Shown here piece after piece: positions 50,822 through 58,830 of a DNA stretch of 64,000 nt. Within the stretch, counting starts at the first letter, position 1. The number at the start of each line of letters is the position of its first letter. The notes under the pieces are model-generated. The model did no database searches. It saw only the letters and a program-made list of their open reading frames with translations, and was not told the origin of the DNA. The position numbers were made by a program, and so were the translations under genes. This stretch comes from Paeniglutamicibacter antarcticus (GTDB taxonomy: Bacteria; Actinomycetota; Actinomycetes; Actinomycetales; Micrococcaceae): positions 1 to 64,000 of the forward strand of contig NZ_CZJT01000085.1 of NCBI RefSeq assembly GCF_900010755.1, written 5' to 3'.

Positions 50822-51382
50822 TCAAGGGCGTTGGGGCGCGAACGGCTGGAAGGCCTTGGCACCGGCGAACCAGCTTTCGCCGTCTCCGCCCGCGAGGATT
50901 TCACCAATGCGGTGGAAGGTGCCCCCATGGAAGATCAGCGGTTCGGCATCGCCGAGGGTCAGCGAACGGACTTCGCCGACCACGATGATGTGGTCGCCGC
51001 CGTCGTAGTGGTTCCAAGCCCGGCATTCCAACGTGGCGGTGTTGCCCACCAGCACCGGGACACTTCCGTTCGGGACCCATTCGGGCTCGCGGTCCATCGG
51101 CTGCCCTGCGAAGTGCCTGGCAACCTCCAATTGGTCAGCGGAGAGGATGTTGATGGCAAACGAGGACCCGTCCAGGTGCCTGGCGGCCCGCGAGCTGCGG
51201 GTCAGCGTGATCTGGGCCAGTGGCGGGTCCACCGACACCGCTGCGAACGCCGTCACCATGGCTCCGTAGGGTTTGCCGTCGGTGCCTTGCGTGGTGACCA
51301 CGGTGACGCCGGTGGCGAATTGCCCAAACGCGCTGCGCAACCCACTCGCATCCACCGAATTCAACATGGTTTCCTGGGTCAT
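50822..51382 (-). CDS. Flavin reductase (HpaC-like) in the catechol cluster
   Basis: A 186-residue NAD(P)H:flavin reductase of the split-barrel family. LRSAFGQFATGVTVVTTQGTDGKPYGAMVTAFAAVSVDPPLAQITL is the standard N-terminal block. SSFAINILSADQLEVARHFA and FHGGTFHRI complete the pattern. It would supply FMNH2 or FADH2 to a two-component monooxygenase. No such oxygenase is next to it, although the NtaA-like enzymes at 11951-22226 need reduced FMN. It lies 159 bases downstream of catA behind a hairpin, so its expression may be partly uncoupled from catA. Confidence 0.85.
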   Translation of the reverse strand: MTQETMLNSVDASGLRSAFGQFATGVTVVTTQGTDGKPYGAMVTAFAAVSVDPPLAQITLTRSSRAARHLDGSSFAINILSADQLEVARHFAGQPMDREPEWVPNGSVPVLVGNTATLECRAWNHYDGGDHIIVVGEVRSLTLGDAEPLIFHGGTFHRIGEILAGGDGESWFAGAKAFQPFAPQRP

Positions 51383-51481
51383 TGGTGGTTCTCTTTCGCA
51401 TGTTGTTGCCGGGTTGCGACGGTGGACTGGTTGTTGTCGTGGCACCCGTTTGCGGCACCGCGGAAGTGCGGGGGTACGACA

Positions 51482-51524
51482 ACGGCGGGGTCCCTTCGGA
51501 AGTGTTTCCGAAGAGCCCCGCCGT
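51482..51524 (-). terminator. Terminator/attenuator hairpin after catA
   Basis: ACGGCGGGG (51482-51490) pairs with CCCCGCCGT (51516-51524), and CTTCGGAA/TTCCGAAG pair inside. It lies 17 bases beyond the catA stop on the minus strand and before the flavin reductase gene. Confidence 0.75.
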
Positions 51525-51541
51525 AACGAGGGAGTAGTGTC

Positions 51542-52396
51542 CTACTTGGCTTCGGGATCAAGCACGAAGTCGTAGGTGGTCTGAACGCCGTCGCCCTCGG
51601 TTGCCGGCTGGATATCCAGTAGCAGCTCCGGCTTTACCGCGGTCGCGATGTCGTCGTCGTTGTGCACGTCGCCCGGGAAGTACAGCTGGGCGGTGAGCAG
51701 CTCGTGGCCCGGGGCCGAGACCTTCAGGTGCAGGTGGGCCGGACGCCAGGCGTGCCAGCCGGCGGCGGCGATCATTTGGCCACAGGCGCCGTCGGTCGGA
51801 ATCTGGTACGGGGCGGGCTGCATGGTGCTGATCCGGAAGTTGCCTTCTTCGTCGGCAATGAAGCTGCCGCGCAAGTTCCACTCCGGGATATTCGGGGCGA
51901 ACTGCGAGTAGAAGCCTTCTTCGTCCGCGTGCCACAGTTCAACCTTGGCATTGGACAGCGGGCTGCCGTCGGTGGAACGAACCTGGCCCTGGAAGATCAT
52001 CGGGGTGCCCTGCTCGTTCTCGCGCATGGAGATGGTGGCCGGGGACTTCTGCTCCGGGGCACCGGGGACGTAGTACGGACCCTCGATGGAGCCCTTGTTG
52101 CCCTCGCGGTGGTCGGTTGCGACTTCCTCAACGGAGTGCTCGAGCCATACGTCCATGAACAACGGCCATTCGCCGTCGTCGCCGACGCGAATCAACCAAG
52201 CCTTCAGAGCGTTGAATTCGTCATAGGTCACGCGCTCTTCGAGGACGATGTCGTTGGCTGCCTTGATCAGCTTGCTGGCCAAGAGATTGACGCGCTCGAC
52301 ATCGGCGGCGATGGAGGCGGTCTTTCCGGACTGACGGAAACGGTCGGTGGCTGCGTTGCCTGAGGCGGCTGCGCTGGCGGTGGTTTCGGTGCTCAC
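51542..52396 (-). CDS. catA: Catechol 1,2-dioxygenase
   Basis: A 284-residue intradiol dioxygenase. It cleaves catechol to cis,cis-muconate with non-haem Fe3+. The four iron ligands are recognisable: Tyr in GSIEGPYYVPGAP (near 108), Tyr in APYQIPTDGACG, and two His in GWHAWRPAHLHLKV. The N-terminal helical domain, IVLEERVTYDEFNALKAWLIRVGDDGEWPLFMDVWLEHSVEE, is the dimerisation part. The GTG start has AGGAG six bases upstream. Upstream is a near-perfect CRP/GlxR-type site. The enzyme connects BenD output to the catB and catC products encoded at 54382-55794. Confidence 0.93.
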   Translation of the reverse strand: MSTETTASAAASGNAATDRFRQSGKTASIAADVERVNLLASKLIKAANDIVLEERVTYDEFNALKAWLIRVGDDGEWPLFMDVWLEHSVEEVATDHREGNKGSIEGPYYVPGAPEQKSPATISMRENEQGTPMIFQGQVRSTDGSPLSNAKVELWHADEEGFYSQFAPNIPEWNLRGSFIADEEGNFRISTMQPAPYQIPTDGACGQMIAAAGWHAWRPAHLHLKVSAPGHELLTAQLYFPGDVHNDDDIATAVKPELLLDIQPATEGDGVQTTYDFVLDPEAK

Positions 52397-52843
52397 GAGT
52401 TACTCCTTCTATCTCCTGCTGGAGGGGGTGTTGATGCGCTGGGGCTCCATCACAGAGGGTCGTGATCGTACTCACAGCGAGTGTCTATGCATTCAATGTA
52501 TGCGGGTTATTGAGAAGTGGGAAATACTTCATTCGACTCGATTCAGAGCTTCTGCATATAGGTCGAGTGCTTCTTTCATCGATTTGACGTGAGCAGCATC
52601 CCGCGGACCGAACCGCACACAATCCCGGCCGCAGATGAAAAGCATTCAACCCCCTTCCCGCAATCTCGCGCGCGGGTCGAGAGTCGCAATTTCCGCGGCC
52701 TGGATGCCCATTTCGACCCCGCTTGTCAAGCCCCCCACGTAGTTCTGTGGATAACCAAAAAGACATTCTGACGTGCTTCTTTATGGACGATTGAGTACAA
52801 TTCGAGTCTTCATTTCGTCGGCCTGGCGGCGTAGAATGGAGGT
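52397..52843. other. Divergent intergenic region between catA and the DUF222/HNH gene
   Basis: A 447-base gap. Short open frames exist on both strands, but none has a ribosome-binding site or recognisable family, so no gene is called. The catA side contains the CRP-like site (separate entry) and an imperfect inverted repeat, ATGCATT-C-AATGTAT, around 52487-52501. The region from about 52740 to 52830 is AT-richer and must hold the promoter of the HNH gene; GGAGGT directly precedes its ATG. Confidence 0.5.
52461..52476. promoter_or_regulatory. CRP/GlxR-type binding site upstream of catA
   Basis: CGTGATCGTACTCACA is a palindrome; on the catA strand it reads TGTGAGTACGATCACG. It matches TGTGA-N6-TCACA at nine of ten defined positions and is centred about 72 bases before the catA start. 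A further TGTGA half-site follows at about 52450. Cyclic-AMP control of aromatic catabolism by GlxR-type regulators is known in corynebacteria. Confidence 0.6.
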
Positions 52844-54229
52844 ATGTTCGATGAATACCACAAAGGGGATTCGGAAGACGAACCTCTAGACGAAGACAGT
52901 CCGCTGGCAGCCCCAACGCTCCCGGCCATCTCCCACCCGCCGGTGCCCGGACACAGCCACGCCGAAGACCTTGCCTACCTCCACGCATTCCTGGATGGCG
53001 TCGCGAACCTACACACCGGCGACAGCGCTCGGGACCAACACGAAAAAATGGCAATGCTCGAACGCATCAAGGGCGCGGCCTGCGGCGCACAGCTAATCGC
53101 CGGCACCATCATGCAGCAAAGCGTCATCGATGCCCGCAACGAGGCAGGCGTCCACGAAAACAACCCCGCGTACGGGGTGGGTGTCCAGGCCGGGATGGCG
53201 CGGCGTGAATCCCCGGACAAGGGCCGGGCCTTTATGGCCTACTCCAACCGCGTGGTCCAGGACTTGCCCCTGACTTTCGCCGCACTGCTGGCCGGGGATC
53301 TCAACGAGGCCCAGGCCATGGCCATCGACAGCGAAACCCGGAACCTCCCCTCCAAGGAACGCCAGGAAGTGGATGCGGAGCTGATGCACAACCCGCACGC
53401 ACTGGACGGGATGTGTGACCGGCAGCTGGTGGACACCGTGCGCCGCCTCGCCTACAAATACGACTCTCTCGACGCACTGACCCGCTTGGAGGACGCCAAG
53501 TCCGGCCGCTATGCGGCCGTATTCCCGGCCCGCGACGGCATGATGCAGCTGGCCGGGTTGATGTCAGTCGACGACGGGCTGGCCGTGCGCCAGGCCCTGG
53601 ACGAGGCCGCCGCGCAGATCAAGAAGGCCGGAGACCCTCGGACCCTGGCCCAGATCCGGGCGGACGTGTTGGTGGACCGGGTCACAGGGAGGAAGCCGGG
53701 CGAGGGCGTGAAGGCCATCCTCTACCTGGTCATGAGCGACCGCACCCTCTTCCAGGGCTCCAGCGAACCGGCCCATCTGGTCGGCTACGGCACCGTTCCG
53801 TCCACTTGGGCCAGGATGGTGGTCACCGGACGGGATCCCCAGGACAGGGAACGCCACCGGGGGCTGGTATCCCTCAAGAGGATCTACACCCACCCGGACA
53901 GCGGGGTGCTGGTGGCCATGGATTCCAGGTCCCGCCAATTTCCCACCGCCCTCAAGGACCTGATCAGCATCCGCGACAGGTACTGCCGCACGCCATGGTG
54001 CAACGCGCCCATCAAGCACTTCGACCATGTGGTCCAACACAGCCGCGGCGGTCCGACCAGCGAGGCCAATTCGGCCGGCAGGTGTGCAAGCTGCAACCAG
54101 ACCAAGGAACAGTCCGGTTGGGACGAGCGCGTCGTAGACAGCGGCGGGCGGCACACCATCGAGATCACCACCCCGGTCGGGGCTACCTATACCTCCACCG
54201 CACCACCGCTGCCCGGCACCCCCTACTGA
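52844..54229 (+). CDS. DUF222 / 13E12-type HNH endonuclease domain protein
   Basis: A 461-residue protein of the actinobacterial 13E12/REP13E12 group. The N-terminal two thirds is the DUF222 helical region (LTFAALLAGDLNEAQAMAIDSETRNL and MMQLAGLMSVDDGLAVRQALDEAA). The C-terminal part is an HNH nuclease: IRDRYCRTPWCNAPIKHFDHVVQHSRGGPTSEANSAGRCASCNQTKEQSGW, with the Cys pairs that bind zinc and the His of the catalytic site. Such genes are multicopy and mobile-element-like in actinobacteria, and their role is unknown. It separates catA from catBC. The ATG has GGAGGT directly before it. A terminator follows. Confidence 0.88.
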   Translation: MFDEYHKGDSEDEPLDEDSPLAAPTLPAISHPPVPGHSHAEDLAYLHAFLDGVANLHTGDSARDQHEKMAMLERIKGAACGAQLIAGTIMQQSVIDARNEAGVHENNPAYGVGVQAGMARRESPDKGRAFMAYSNRVVQDLPLTFAALLAGDLNEAQAMAIDSETRNLPSKERQEVDAELMHNPHALDGMCDRQLVDTVRRLAYKYDSLDALTRLEDAKSGRYAAVFPARDGMMQLAGLMSVDDGLAVRQALDEAAAQIKKAGDPRTLAQIRADVLVDRVTGRKPGEGVKAILYLVMSDRTLFQGSSEPAHLVGYGTVPSTWARMVVTGRDPQDRERHRGLVSLKRIYTHPDSGVLVAMDSRSRQFPTALKDLISIRDRYCRTPWCNAPIKHFDHVVQHSRGGPTSEANSAGRCASCNQTKEQSGWDERVVDSGGRHTIEITTPVGATYTSTAPPLPGTPY

Positions 54230-54302
54230 GGCCGGGATCCACTCCAGCCATGCGCCATGCCCGACTCCGGCACGCCTGAATCCGGCACACCCGCCAATGA
54301 AA

Positions 54303-54356
54303 ACGGTCCGCGGCACCCGGGCACGTATTGAAGCGTGCCCAGGTGCCACGGACCGT
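54303..54356. terminator. Bidirectional terminator between the HNH gene and catC
   Basis: The left arm begins ACGGTCCGCGGCACCCGGG and the right arm ends GGTGCCACGGACCGT, with GGGCACG/CGTGCCC pairing around an 8-base loop. Only small mismatches interrupt a long stem. It lies between the converging ends of the HNH and catC genes. Confidence 0.82.
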
Positions 54357-54381
54357 GTGGCGTGCGAAAGCGACCTTGGTA

Positions 54382-54660
54382 TTAGCGAATCGAGTTCGGG
54401 TGCTTGGCCAGCGGCGTGACCTTGATCTTCATATACGGGTACATCGGGAAACCGCTGAGGATCTGATGCAGCTCGTCATTCGACTCGACGTCGAACAGCG
54501 AGTGGTTGGCGTATTCACCAACGATGCGCCAGATGCCTGCCATTTTGCCGCTGCGCTGCAGGTCTCCCGAGTACTGCTGTTCGCGGACCTGGAAATCGGC
54601 GACCTGTGACTCGGTCAGGTGGGCCGGGAATGTTACGTCCATGCGGGCGAGGAATATCAT
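54382..54660 (-). CDS. catC: Muconolactone delta-isomerase
   Basis: A 92-residue enzyme of exact family size. It isomerises muconolactone to 3-oxoadipate enol-lactone. MIFLARMDVTFPAHLTESQVADFQVREQQYSGDLQRSGKMAGIWRIVGEYANHSLFDVESNDELHQILSGFPMYPYMKIKVTPLAKHPNSI covers the whole conserved ferredoxin-like fold, including the RIVGEYANHSLFDV strand. The ATG has GGAG five bases upstream. It is the last gene of the catR-catB-catC run, 33 bases after catB. The next enzyme (enol-lactone hydrolase) is not in the window. Confidence 0.93.
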   Translation of the reverse strand: MIFLARMDVTFPAHLTESQVADFQVREQQYSGDLQRSGKMAGIWRIVGEYANHSLFDVESNDELHQILSGFPMYPYMKIKVTPLAKHPNSIR

Positions 54661-54693
54661 GTCTTCTCCTGGATTTAAAGCGGTTGGGCAGTG

Positions 54694-55794
54694 CTAGTTC
54701 TGGCGGTAACGGGCGAGCTTGGCTTCGTCGATGCCCGCACCGACGCCCGGTACGTTGCGCACGGAGATCCGGCCCCCGCTGATCCGGATGGGCTCGGCCA
54801 GCAGGTCGTCCGCCATGTCCAGGAAGTTTGAAAGTTCCCCGGCGCTACGTGTGGTGGCTTCGTGGGCGGCGCCGAAGGTGACAGTGGCCAGCGAGCCGAC
54901 CTGGGTGTCGATCTGGTTGCCCATGGTGACATCCACGCCCAGCCCGGTGCACAGGCCCAGGATCTGTTGGGCTTCGGTGAATCCACTGCGTGCGGTCTTG
55001 ATGCAGATTGCATTCGATCCCCCGGCGAGCAATTCGCGCGAGACATCCCCGGCCGTGGGGACCGACTCGTCGCCCACAATGGGTAGCGGGGATTTTTCCA
55101 CGAGGCGGCGGCGGCTCATGGTTTCCTTGGCGTCACAGGGTTCCTCGAGCTTGGTCAGCCCCAGGCCCTCGGTGCGGCGCAGCACCTCAAGTGCCTCATT
55201 GGCGGTCCAGCCGCGGTTGGCGTCGAGATAGATCTCAACATCCTTGCCGAGCCCGGCACGTAATACGTGACATGCCTCAATATCCAGGGCCAGCGGGCGG
55301 CGCCCGACCTTGAGCTTGAAGGTGGTGATCCCGTACTCCTCACCGAAGCGCAGCGCTTCGTCCAGCAGTTCCTGGGCGGGGCGGAAGCCAAGCATGTGGG
55401 AGACCCGCATCGAGTCGGTGTAGCCGCCCAGCAGCTTGTGCACCGGAGTGCCAAGCGCCTTGCCAAGCAGGTCCCACAGGGCGATGTCGACGGCACCCTT
55501 GGCAACTTGGTTGTGGATGGTCCGGTTCAGCACCTCGTGGACTTTGCCGCGGTCCAGTGGATCGAGGCCGATCAATTGCGGAGCGAAGACCTTTTCAACA
55601 ATGCTGATGATCGAGTCCTGGGTTTCTCCGTAGGTGAAGGGGCGCGGCGGCGCATCGGCCTCCCCGACTAGCCCCTCGTCGGAATAGATGCGCACCAGCA
55701 CGTGCTCGGCGTCGGTGACCTGACCGCTGGCGAACTTGAGCGGGTGGGTATAGGGAATCGAATAGGGGATTGCTTCGATGCGTTGGATCTTCAC
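54694..55794 (-). CDS. catB: Muconate cycloisomerase
   Basis: A 366-residue enolase-superfamily enzyme. It lactonises cis,cis-muconate to muconolactone with Mn2+. TTFKLKVGRRP holds the KxK catalytic Lys pair near 164. The metal ligands are in VEIYLDANRGW (Asp), LTKLEEPCDA (Glu) and PIVGDESV (Asp). NAICIKTARSGFTEA holds the second-barrel Lys. The length is normal and the GTG start overlaps the catR stop by four bases. Chloromuconate cycloisomerases look alike, but the neighbouring catC and absence of chlorocatechol genes favour the ordinary catechol pathway. Confidence 0.92.
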   Translation of the reverse strand: MKIQRIEAIPYSIPYTHPLKFASGQVTDAEHVLVRIYSDEGLVGEADAPPRPFTYGETQDSIISIVEKVFAPQLIGLDPLDRGKVHEVLNRTIHNQVAKGAVDIALWDLLGKALGTPVHKLLGGYTDSMRVSHMLGFRPAQELLDEALRFGEEYGITTFKLKVGRRPLALDIEACHVLRAGLGKDVEIYLDANRGWTANEALEVLRRTEGLGLTKLEEPCDAKETMSRRRLVEKSPLPIVGDESVPTAGDVSRELLAGGSNAICIKTARSGFTEAQQILGLCTGLGVDVTMGNQIDTQVGSLATVTFGAAHEATTRSAGELSNFLDMADDLLAEPIRISGGRISVRNVPGVGAGIDEAKLARYRQN

Positions 55795-56684
55795 GCCGGG
55801 GTTCCTTCCGTGGGGGTTGGAGCTTCAAAGAGGTCCAAGAACTTTGTGAGCAGTGCGGTTTCACTGCCGGTCTTCCAGGCGACGGCGAGGTCAACCTCCG
55901 GCGCATCACGCAACTGGCGGAAAACGATGCCCTGCAGGGCGAACATCTGCCGGGCGGTTGGCACTAGTGCCACACCCATCCCGGAGGCAACGAAGGAAAG
56001 CAGCGTGGAGGTTTCCTGGGTTTCCTGCACGATGTGCGGGCTGAAGCCTGCACGCTGGCAGGCCTCGGTGGAGATATTGCTGACCGCCGAGTTCATCCGA
56101 TAGGTAATGAAGGGCTCCTCGGCAAGGTCTGCGAGATCCAACAAGCCGCGCGAGGCCAGCTCGTGATCCTCGGGCAGAGCCACCACGAGCTCGTCTTTTT
56201 CCAGGAATTTCAGGCTCAACTGGTTCGAGCGAATCGGCGGGCGCAGCACGGCGACATCCACGCGCTGTTCCTCCAGTGCGATTTCCATTTCCGGGGTGAG
56301 CATTTCGCCCTGCACGCTCAGGCGCAAGCCTGGCATATTGCGTCGGGCAGCCTGCACGATCGTGGGCATCAGACGATAGGTCGCGGTGCCGGAGAAGGCG
56401 ACCCGCAGCACTCCGCTTGCTCCCTGGCCCACGAGCCTGACGTCCTGCTCAAGCTTTTCAACCTCGGCCAGCAACAGCCGGGCTCGGGCCAACAGCAATT
56501 CCCCGGCGGCCGTGAGGTCGACCTTGCGGGTGTTGCGCACCAACAGCTGGGTGCCCAGTTGCTCCTCGAGCTGCTTGATCTGCTGGGACAGCGGAGGCTG
56601 GGCCATATGCAGCCGTTCGGCCGCACGGCCAAAGTGTTTTTCCTCGGCCACCGCAATGAAGTAACGCATCTGACGCACTTCCAC
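55791..56684 (-). CDS. catR: LysR-type regulator, CatR-like
   Basis: A 297-residue LysR-type regulator. VRQMRYFIAVAEEKHFGRAAERLHMAQPPLSQQIKQLEEQLGTQLLVRNTRKVDLTAAG is the N-terminal winged helix. The effector domain follows with VLRVAFSGTATYRLMPTIVQ and a DELVVALPEDHEL segment, as in CatR/CatM/BenM, which respond to muconate and benzoate. The GTG at 56684 fits the family start (VEVRQMRYF) with GGAGG nine bases upstream. Unusually for a LysR gene it is co-directional and translationally overlapped with its likely target catB. It would then be autoregulated with catBC. A 23-base palindrome lies about 95 bases upstream. Confidence 0.87.
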   Translation of the reverse strand: MEVRQMRYFIAVAEEKHFGRAAERLHMAQPPLSQQIKQLEEQLGTQLLVRNTRKVDLTAAGELLLARARLLLAEVEKLEQDVRLVGQGASGVLRVAFSGTATYRLMPTIVQAARRNMPGLRLSVQGEMLTPEMEIALEEQRVDVAVLRPPIRSNQLSLKFLEKDELVVALPEDHELASRGLLDLADLAEEPFITYRMNSAVSNISTEACQRAGFSPHIVQETQETSTLLSFVASGMGVALVPTARQMFALQGIVFRQLRDAPEVDLAVAWKTGSETALLTKFLDLFEAPTPTEGTPA

Positions 56685-56999
56685 GTCATCCACCCTCCGG
56701 TCAGCGGGCACGAATGTGCACCCCAGCCCAGATTAGGACGTAAAGATTACTTATGGGAAATATCTTTTATCGACCAATTGAGATCTTTCACGTCTCAATG
56801 GGACACAAGGATCGAACGCCCGAGTGCCGCAGGCGGGGAGACTGTCCAGACTTGCGGCGAAAATCTTCCAATTCGTCAGGCGTAGATCAATTCAGACCTT
56901 TTCCCTCTCAATGAAGCAAATATTTATACTTCTGAATAAGAGTCATACCGAATAAGGTGTTCCAAGACACTCCCCTACAAGCAAGTGAGTTGACTCGTC
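56685..56999. other. AT-richer divergent region between catR and the DASS symporter gene
   Basis: A 315-base gap with visibly higher A+T than its surroundings, especially 56735-56790 and 56880-56960. No coding sequence is supported. It must contain the catRBC promoter on the minus strand and the symporter promoter on the plus strand. One strong palindrome is listed separately. The octamer TCTCAATG occurs at 56793 and again at about 56907. Confidence 0.5.
56777..56799. promoter_or_regulatory. 23-base palindrome upstream of catR (candidate LysR operator)
   Basis: ATTGAGA (56777-56783) and TCTCAAT (56793-56799) are perfect inverted repeats with a 9-base spacer. The overall form fits the T-N11-A-containing interrupted dyads bound by LysR regulators. 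It stands about 93 bases before the catR start and 200 before the symporter gene. Confidence 0.5.
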
Positions 57000-58556
57000 G
57001 TGCCGTCCAAAGAACTAACCTTGCCGCCACCCCCAATGCGCGAAACCGCGCCGCCATCCGGATCAAAAAACTCATCCGAGAACGTGAACACACGCAACTT
57101 GTGGGCACTTTTTGGCGGACCCTTGGCTGGCCTGGCGACGGCCCTCCTTCTGCCGACTTCGCTCTCATTCGAGGGTCGCGCCGTGGCTGGCTGCGCCCTG
57201 CTCATGGCAATTTGGTGGATGACCGAAGCAATCCCCATTCCTGTCACATCCTTGCTCCCGCTGGTGTTGTTCCCGCTGTTTGGCATGGACACCATGGCCA
57301 AGGTTGCTGCACCTTACGCTGATCCGGTTGTTTTCTTGGTACTGGGCGGTGTGGTCCTCGGTCTAGCCACGGAACGCAGCGATCTGCATCGCAGGGTAGC
57401 CCTCTTGACCATTCGCGCGGTTGGAACAAAGCCCAGCCAAATTGTTTTCGGCCTGATGCTAGCTTCGGCATTCATTTCGGCTTGGGTATCGAATACGGCT
57501 ACAGCCGTGATCATGGTTCCCATTGGGGTGTCGATTTTGCAGTTGGTGCGCAACATCGACCCAAAGGCCGTTGACACCAAGTTTTCCGCATCCATGATGC
57601 TGGGCATCGCATACGGGGTAACTATTGGTTCGATGGCAACACTCATTGGCCAGCCACCCATGGCACTGATGAAGGCATACCTAGGCAAGGAACAAAACTT
57701 CGATATGCCCTTCGGCCAGTGGATGCTCGTGGGCGTCCCCTTCGCCGTCGTCATGCTGATTGTCGCTTGGGTTGTCCTAACAAAATTGGTCTTCCGCACC
57801 CAGCTGACCGAAATTCCCGGCGGCGGCCAAATGATCAAGAGCGAACTTCAAAAGCTAGGCCAGATGTCCACGGCCGAACGCCGTGTTGGGTACATCTTCC
57901 TGACGGCTATCTTTTTCTGGGTTGCGGTGCCGTTCATTGCAGATTTGGCTCCAGTCGCAAAAGCCCTGCCATTCCTGAGCTCCATTTCCGACACCCAGGT
58001 GGCTATAGCCGCAGCGATCGCGTGTTTCATAGTTCCCTCCGCGCGCCAAGCTCCTGGGATTTCCGCCCCGGCATTGCTGTCGTGGTCTGCTGCTCGGGAT
58101 ATTCCCTGGGGCCTGTTGCTGCTCTTCGGGGGTGGCCTCAGCCTGTCTTCGATGTTTACCGCAACCGGGCTTTCAGGGTGGATCGGTGATCAAGTTGGCG
58201 GGCTTCAAGGTGTCCCGCCGATTGTAATCCTCATCGTCGCTGCCGTCGTAGGGTTAGGGCTCACCGAACTAACGAGCAATACGGCAACTGCCGCGGCGTT
58301 CTTCCCGATCATGGGTTCGGTAGCCGTAGGCATCGGCATGGACCCGGTTCTCATGACCGTCGTGATGACGCTCGCTGTTTGCTCGGCATTCATGCTGCCA
58401 GTAGCAACCCCGTCAAATGCCGTCGCGTTCGGCTCGGGCGAAGTGACTATACGCCAGATGGTTAAGGCAGGTATGTGGCTCAACGGCATTGCCATGGTCC
58501 TGATTGTATTCGCGATCTACACATTGATTCCCTTGGTCTTCGGGATTTCCTTGTAG
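57000..58556 (+). CDS. DASS/SLC13 family sodium (or proton):anion symporter
   Basis: A symporter of up to 518 residues from the divalent anion:Na+ family. AIWWMTEAIPIPVTSLLPLVLFPLFGM is the family's opening signature. SNTATAVIMVPIG near 168 and LTELTSNTATAAAFFPI near 426 are the two SNT motifs that bind sodium and carboxylate. IPWGLLLLFGGGLSLSSMF and LPVATPSNAVAFGSG follow. Likely substrates are C4-dicarboxylates, citrate, muconate-like acids or sulfate. The start is uncertain (GTG 57000 or ATG 57036). Codons such as GTA, CTA and TTT are clearly more frequent than in the flanking genes, suggesting separate ancestry. A hairpin terminator follows. Confidence 0.88.
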   Translation: MPSKELTLPPPPMRETAPPSGSKNSSENVNTRNLWALFGGPLAGLATALLLPTSLSFEGRAVAGCALLMAIWWMTEAIPIPVTSLLPLVLFPLFGMDTMAKVAAPYADPVVFLVLGGVVLGLATERSDLHRRVALLTIRAVGTKPSQIVFGLMLASAFISAWVSNTATAVIMVPIGVSILQLVRNIDPKAVDTKFSASMMLGIAYGVTIGSMATLIGQPPMALMKAYLGKEQNFDMPFGQWMLVGVPFAVVMLIVAWVVLTKLVFRTQLTEIPGGGQMIKSELQKLGQMSTAERRVGYIFLTAIFFWVAVPFIADLAPVAKALPFLSSISDTQVAIAAAIACFIVPSARQAPGISAPALLSWSAARDIPWGLLLLFGGGLSLSSMFTATGLSGWIGDQVGGLQGVPPIVILIVAAVVGLGLTELTSNTATAAAFFPIMGSVAVGIGMDPVLMTVVMTLAVCSAFMLPVATPSNAVAFGSGEVTIRQMVKAGMWLNGIAMVLIVFAIYTLIPLVFGISL

Positions 58557-58583
58557 CCTACGCACTAAGGCCCCTAGCAGGCT

Positions 58584-58616
58584 GGGTGGGGTTCGCCAGA
58601 TCGACGAGCCCCACCC
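58584..58616. terminator. Terminator hairpin after the DASS symporter gene
   Basis: GGGTGGGG (58584-58591) pairs with CCCCACCC (58609-58616) around a 17-base loop whose edges also pair. It lies 28 bases after the symporter stop. Confidence 0.75.
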
Positions 58617-58830
58617 TATTCGATGCCTGACACTTCGGATCGACTCGTCACAGCGGCAAGCGCAACTCTGATGCAGCCACCATCCCATGAGGCCTATGAT
58701 CTCACCCACACACCCCTGCTCAGGGGCCATGGCTCTGGACTAGTGTGTAAGGCGGTGCTACCGGCCTGTTTGCCATGCCCGCGTGCACCCGCCTTATTCG
58801 CACCCTCATCGGTTTGCAGGAAGTAGTTCC

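Noticed and set aside
52485..53054. A 189-residue minus-strand open frame overlapping the start of the HNH gene
   Set aside because: No ribosome-binding site or family resemblance, and its first third is antisense to the well-supported DUF222 coding sequence.
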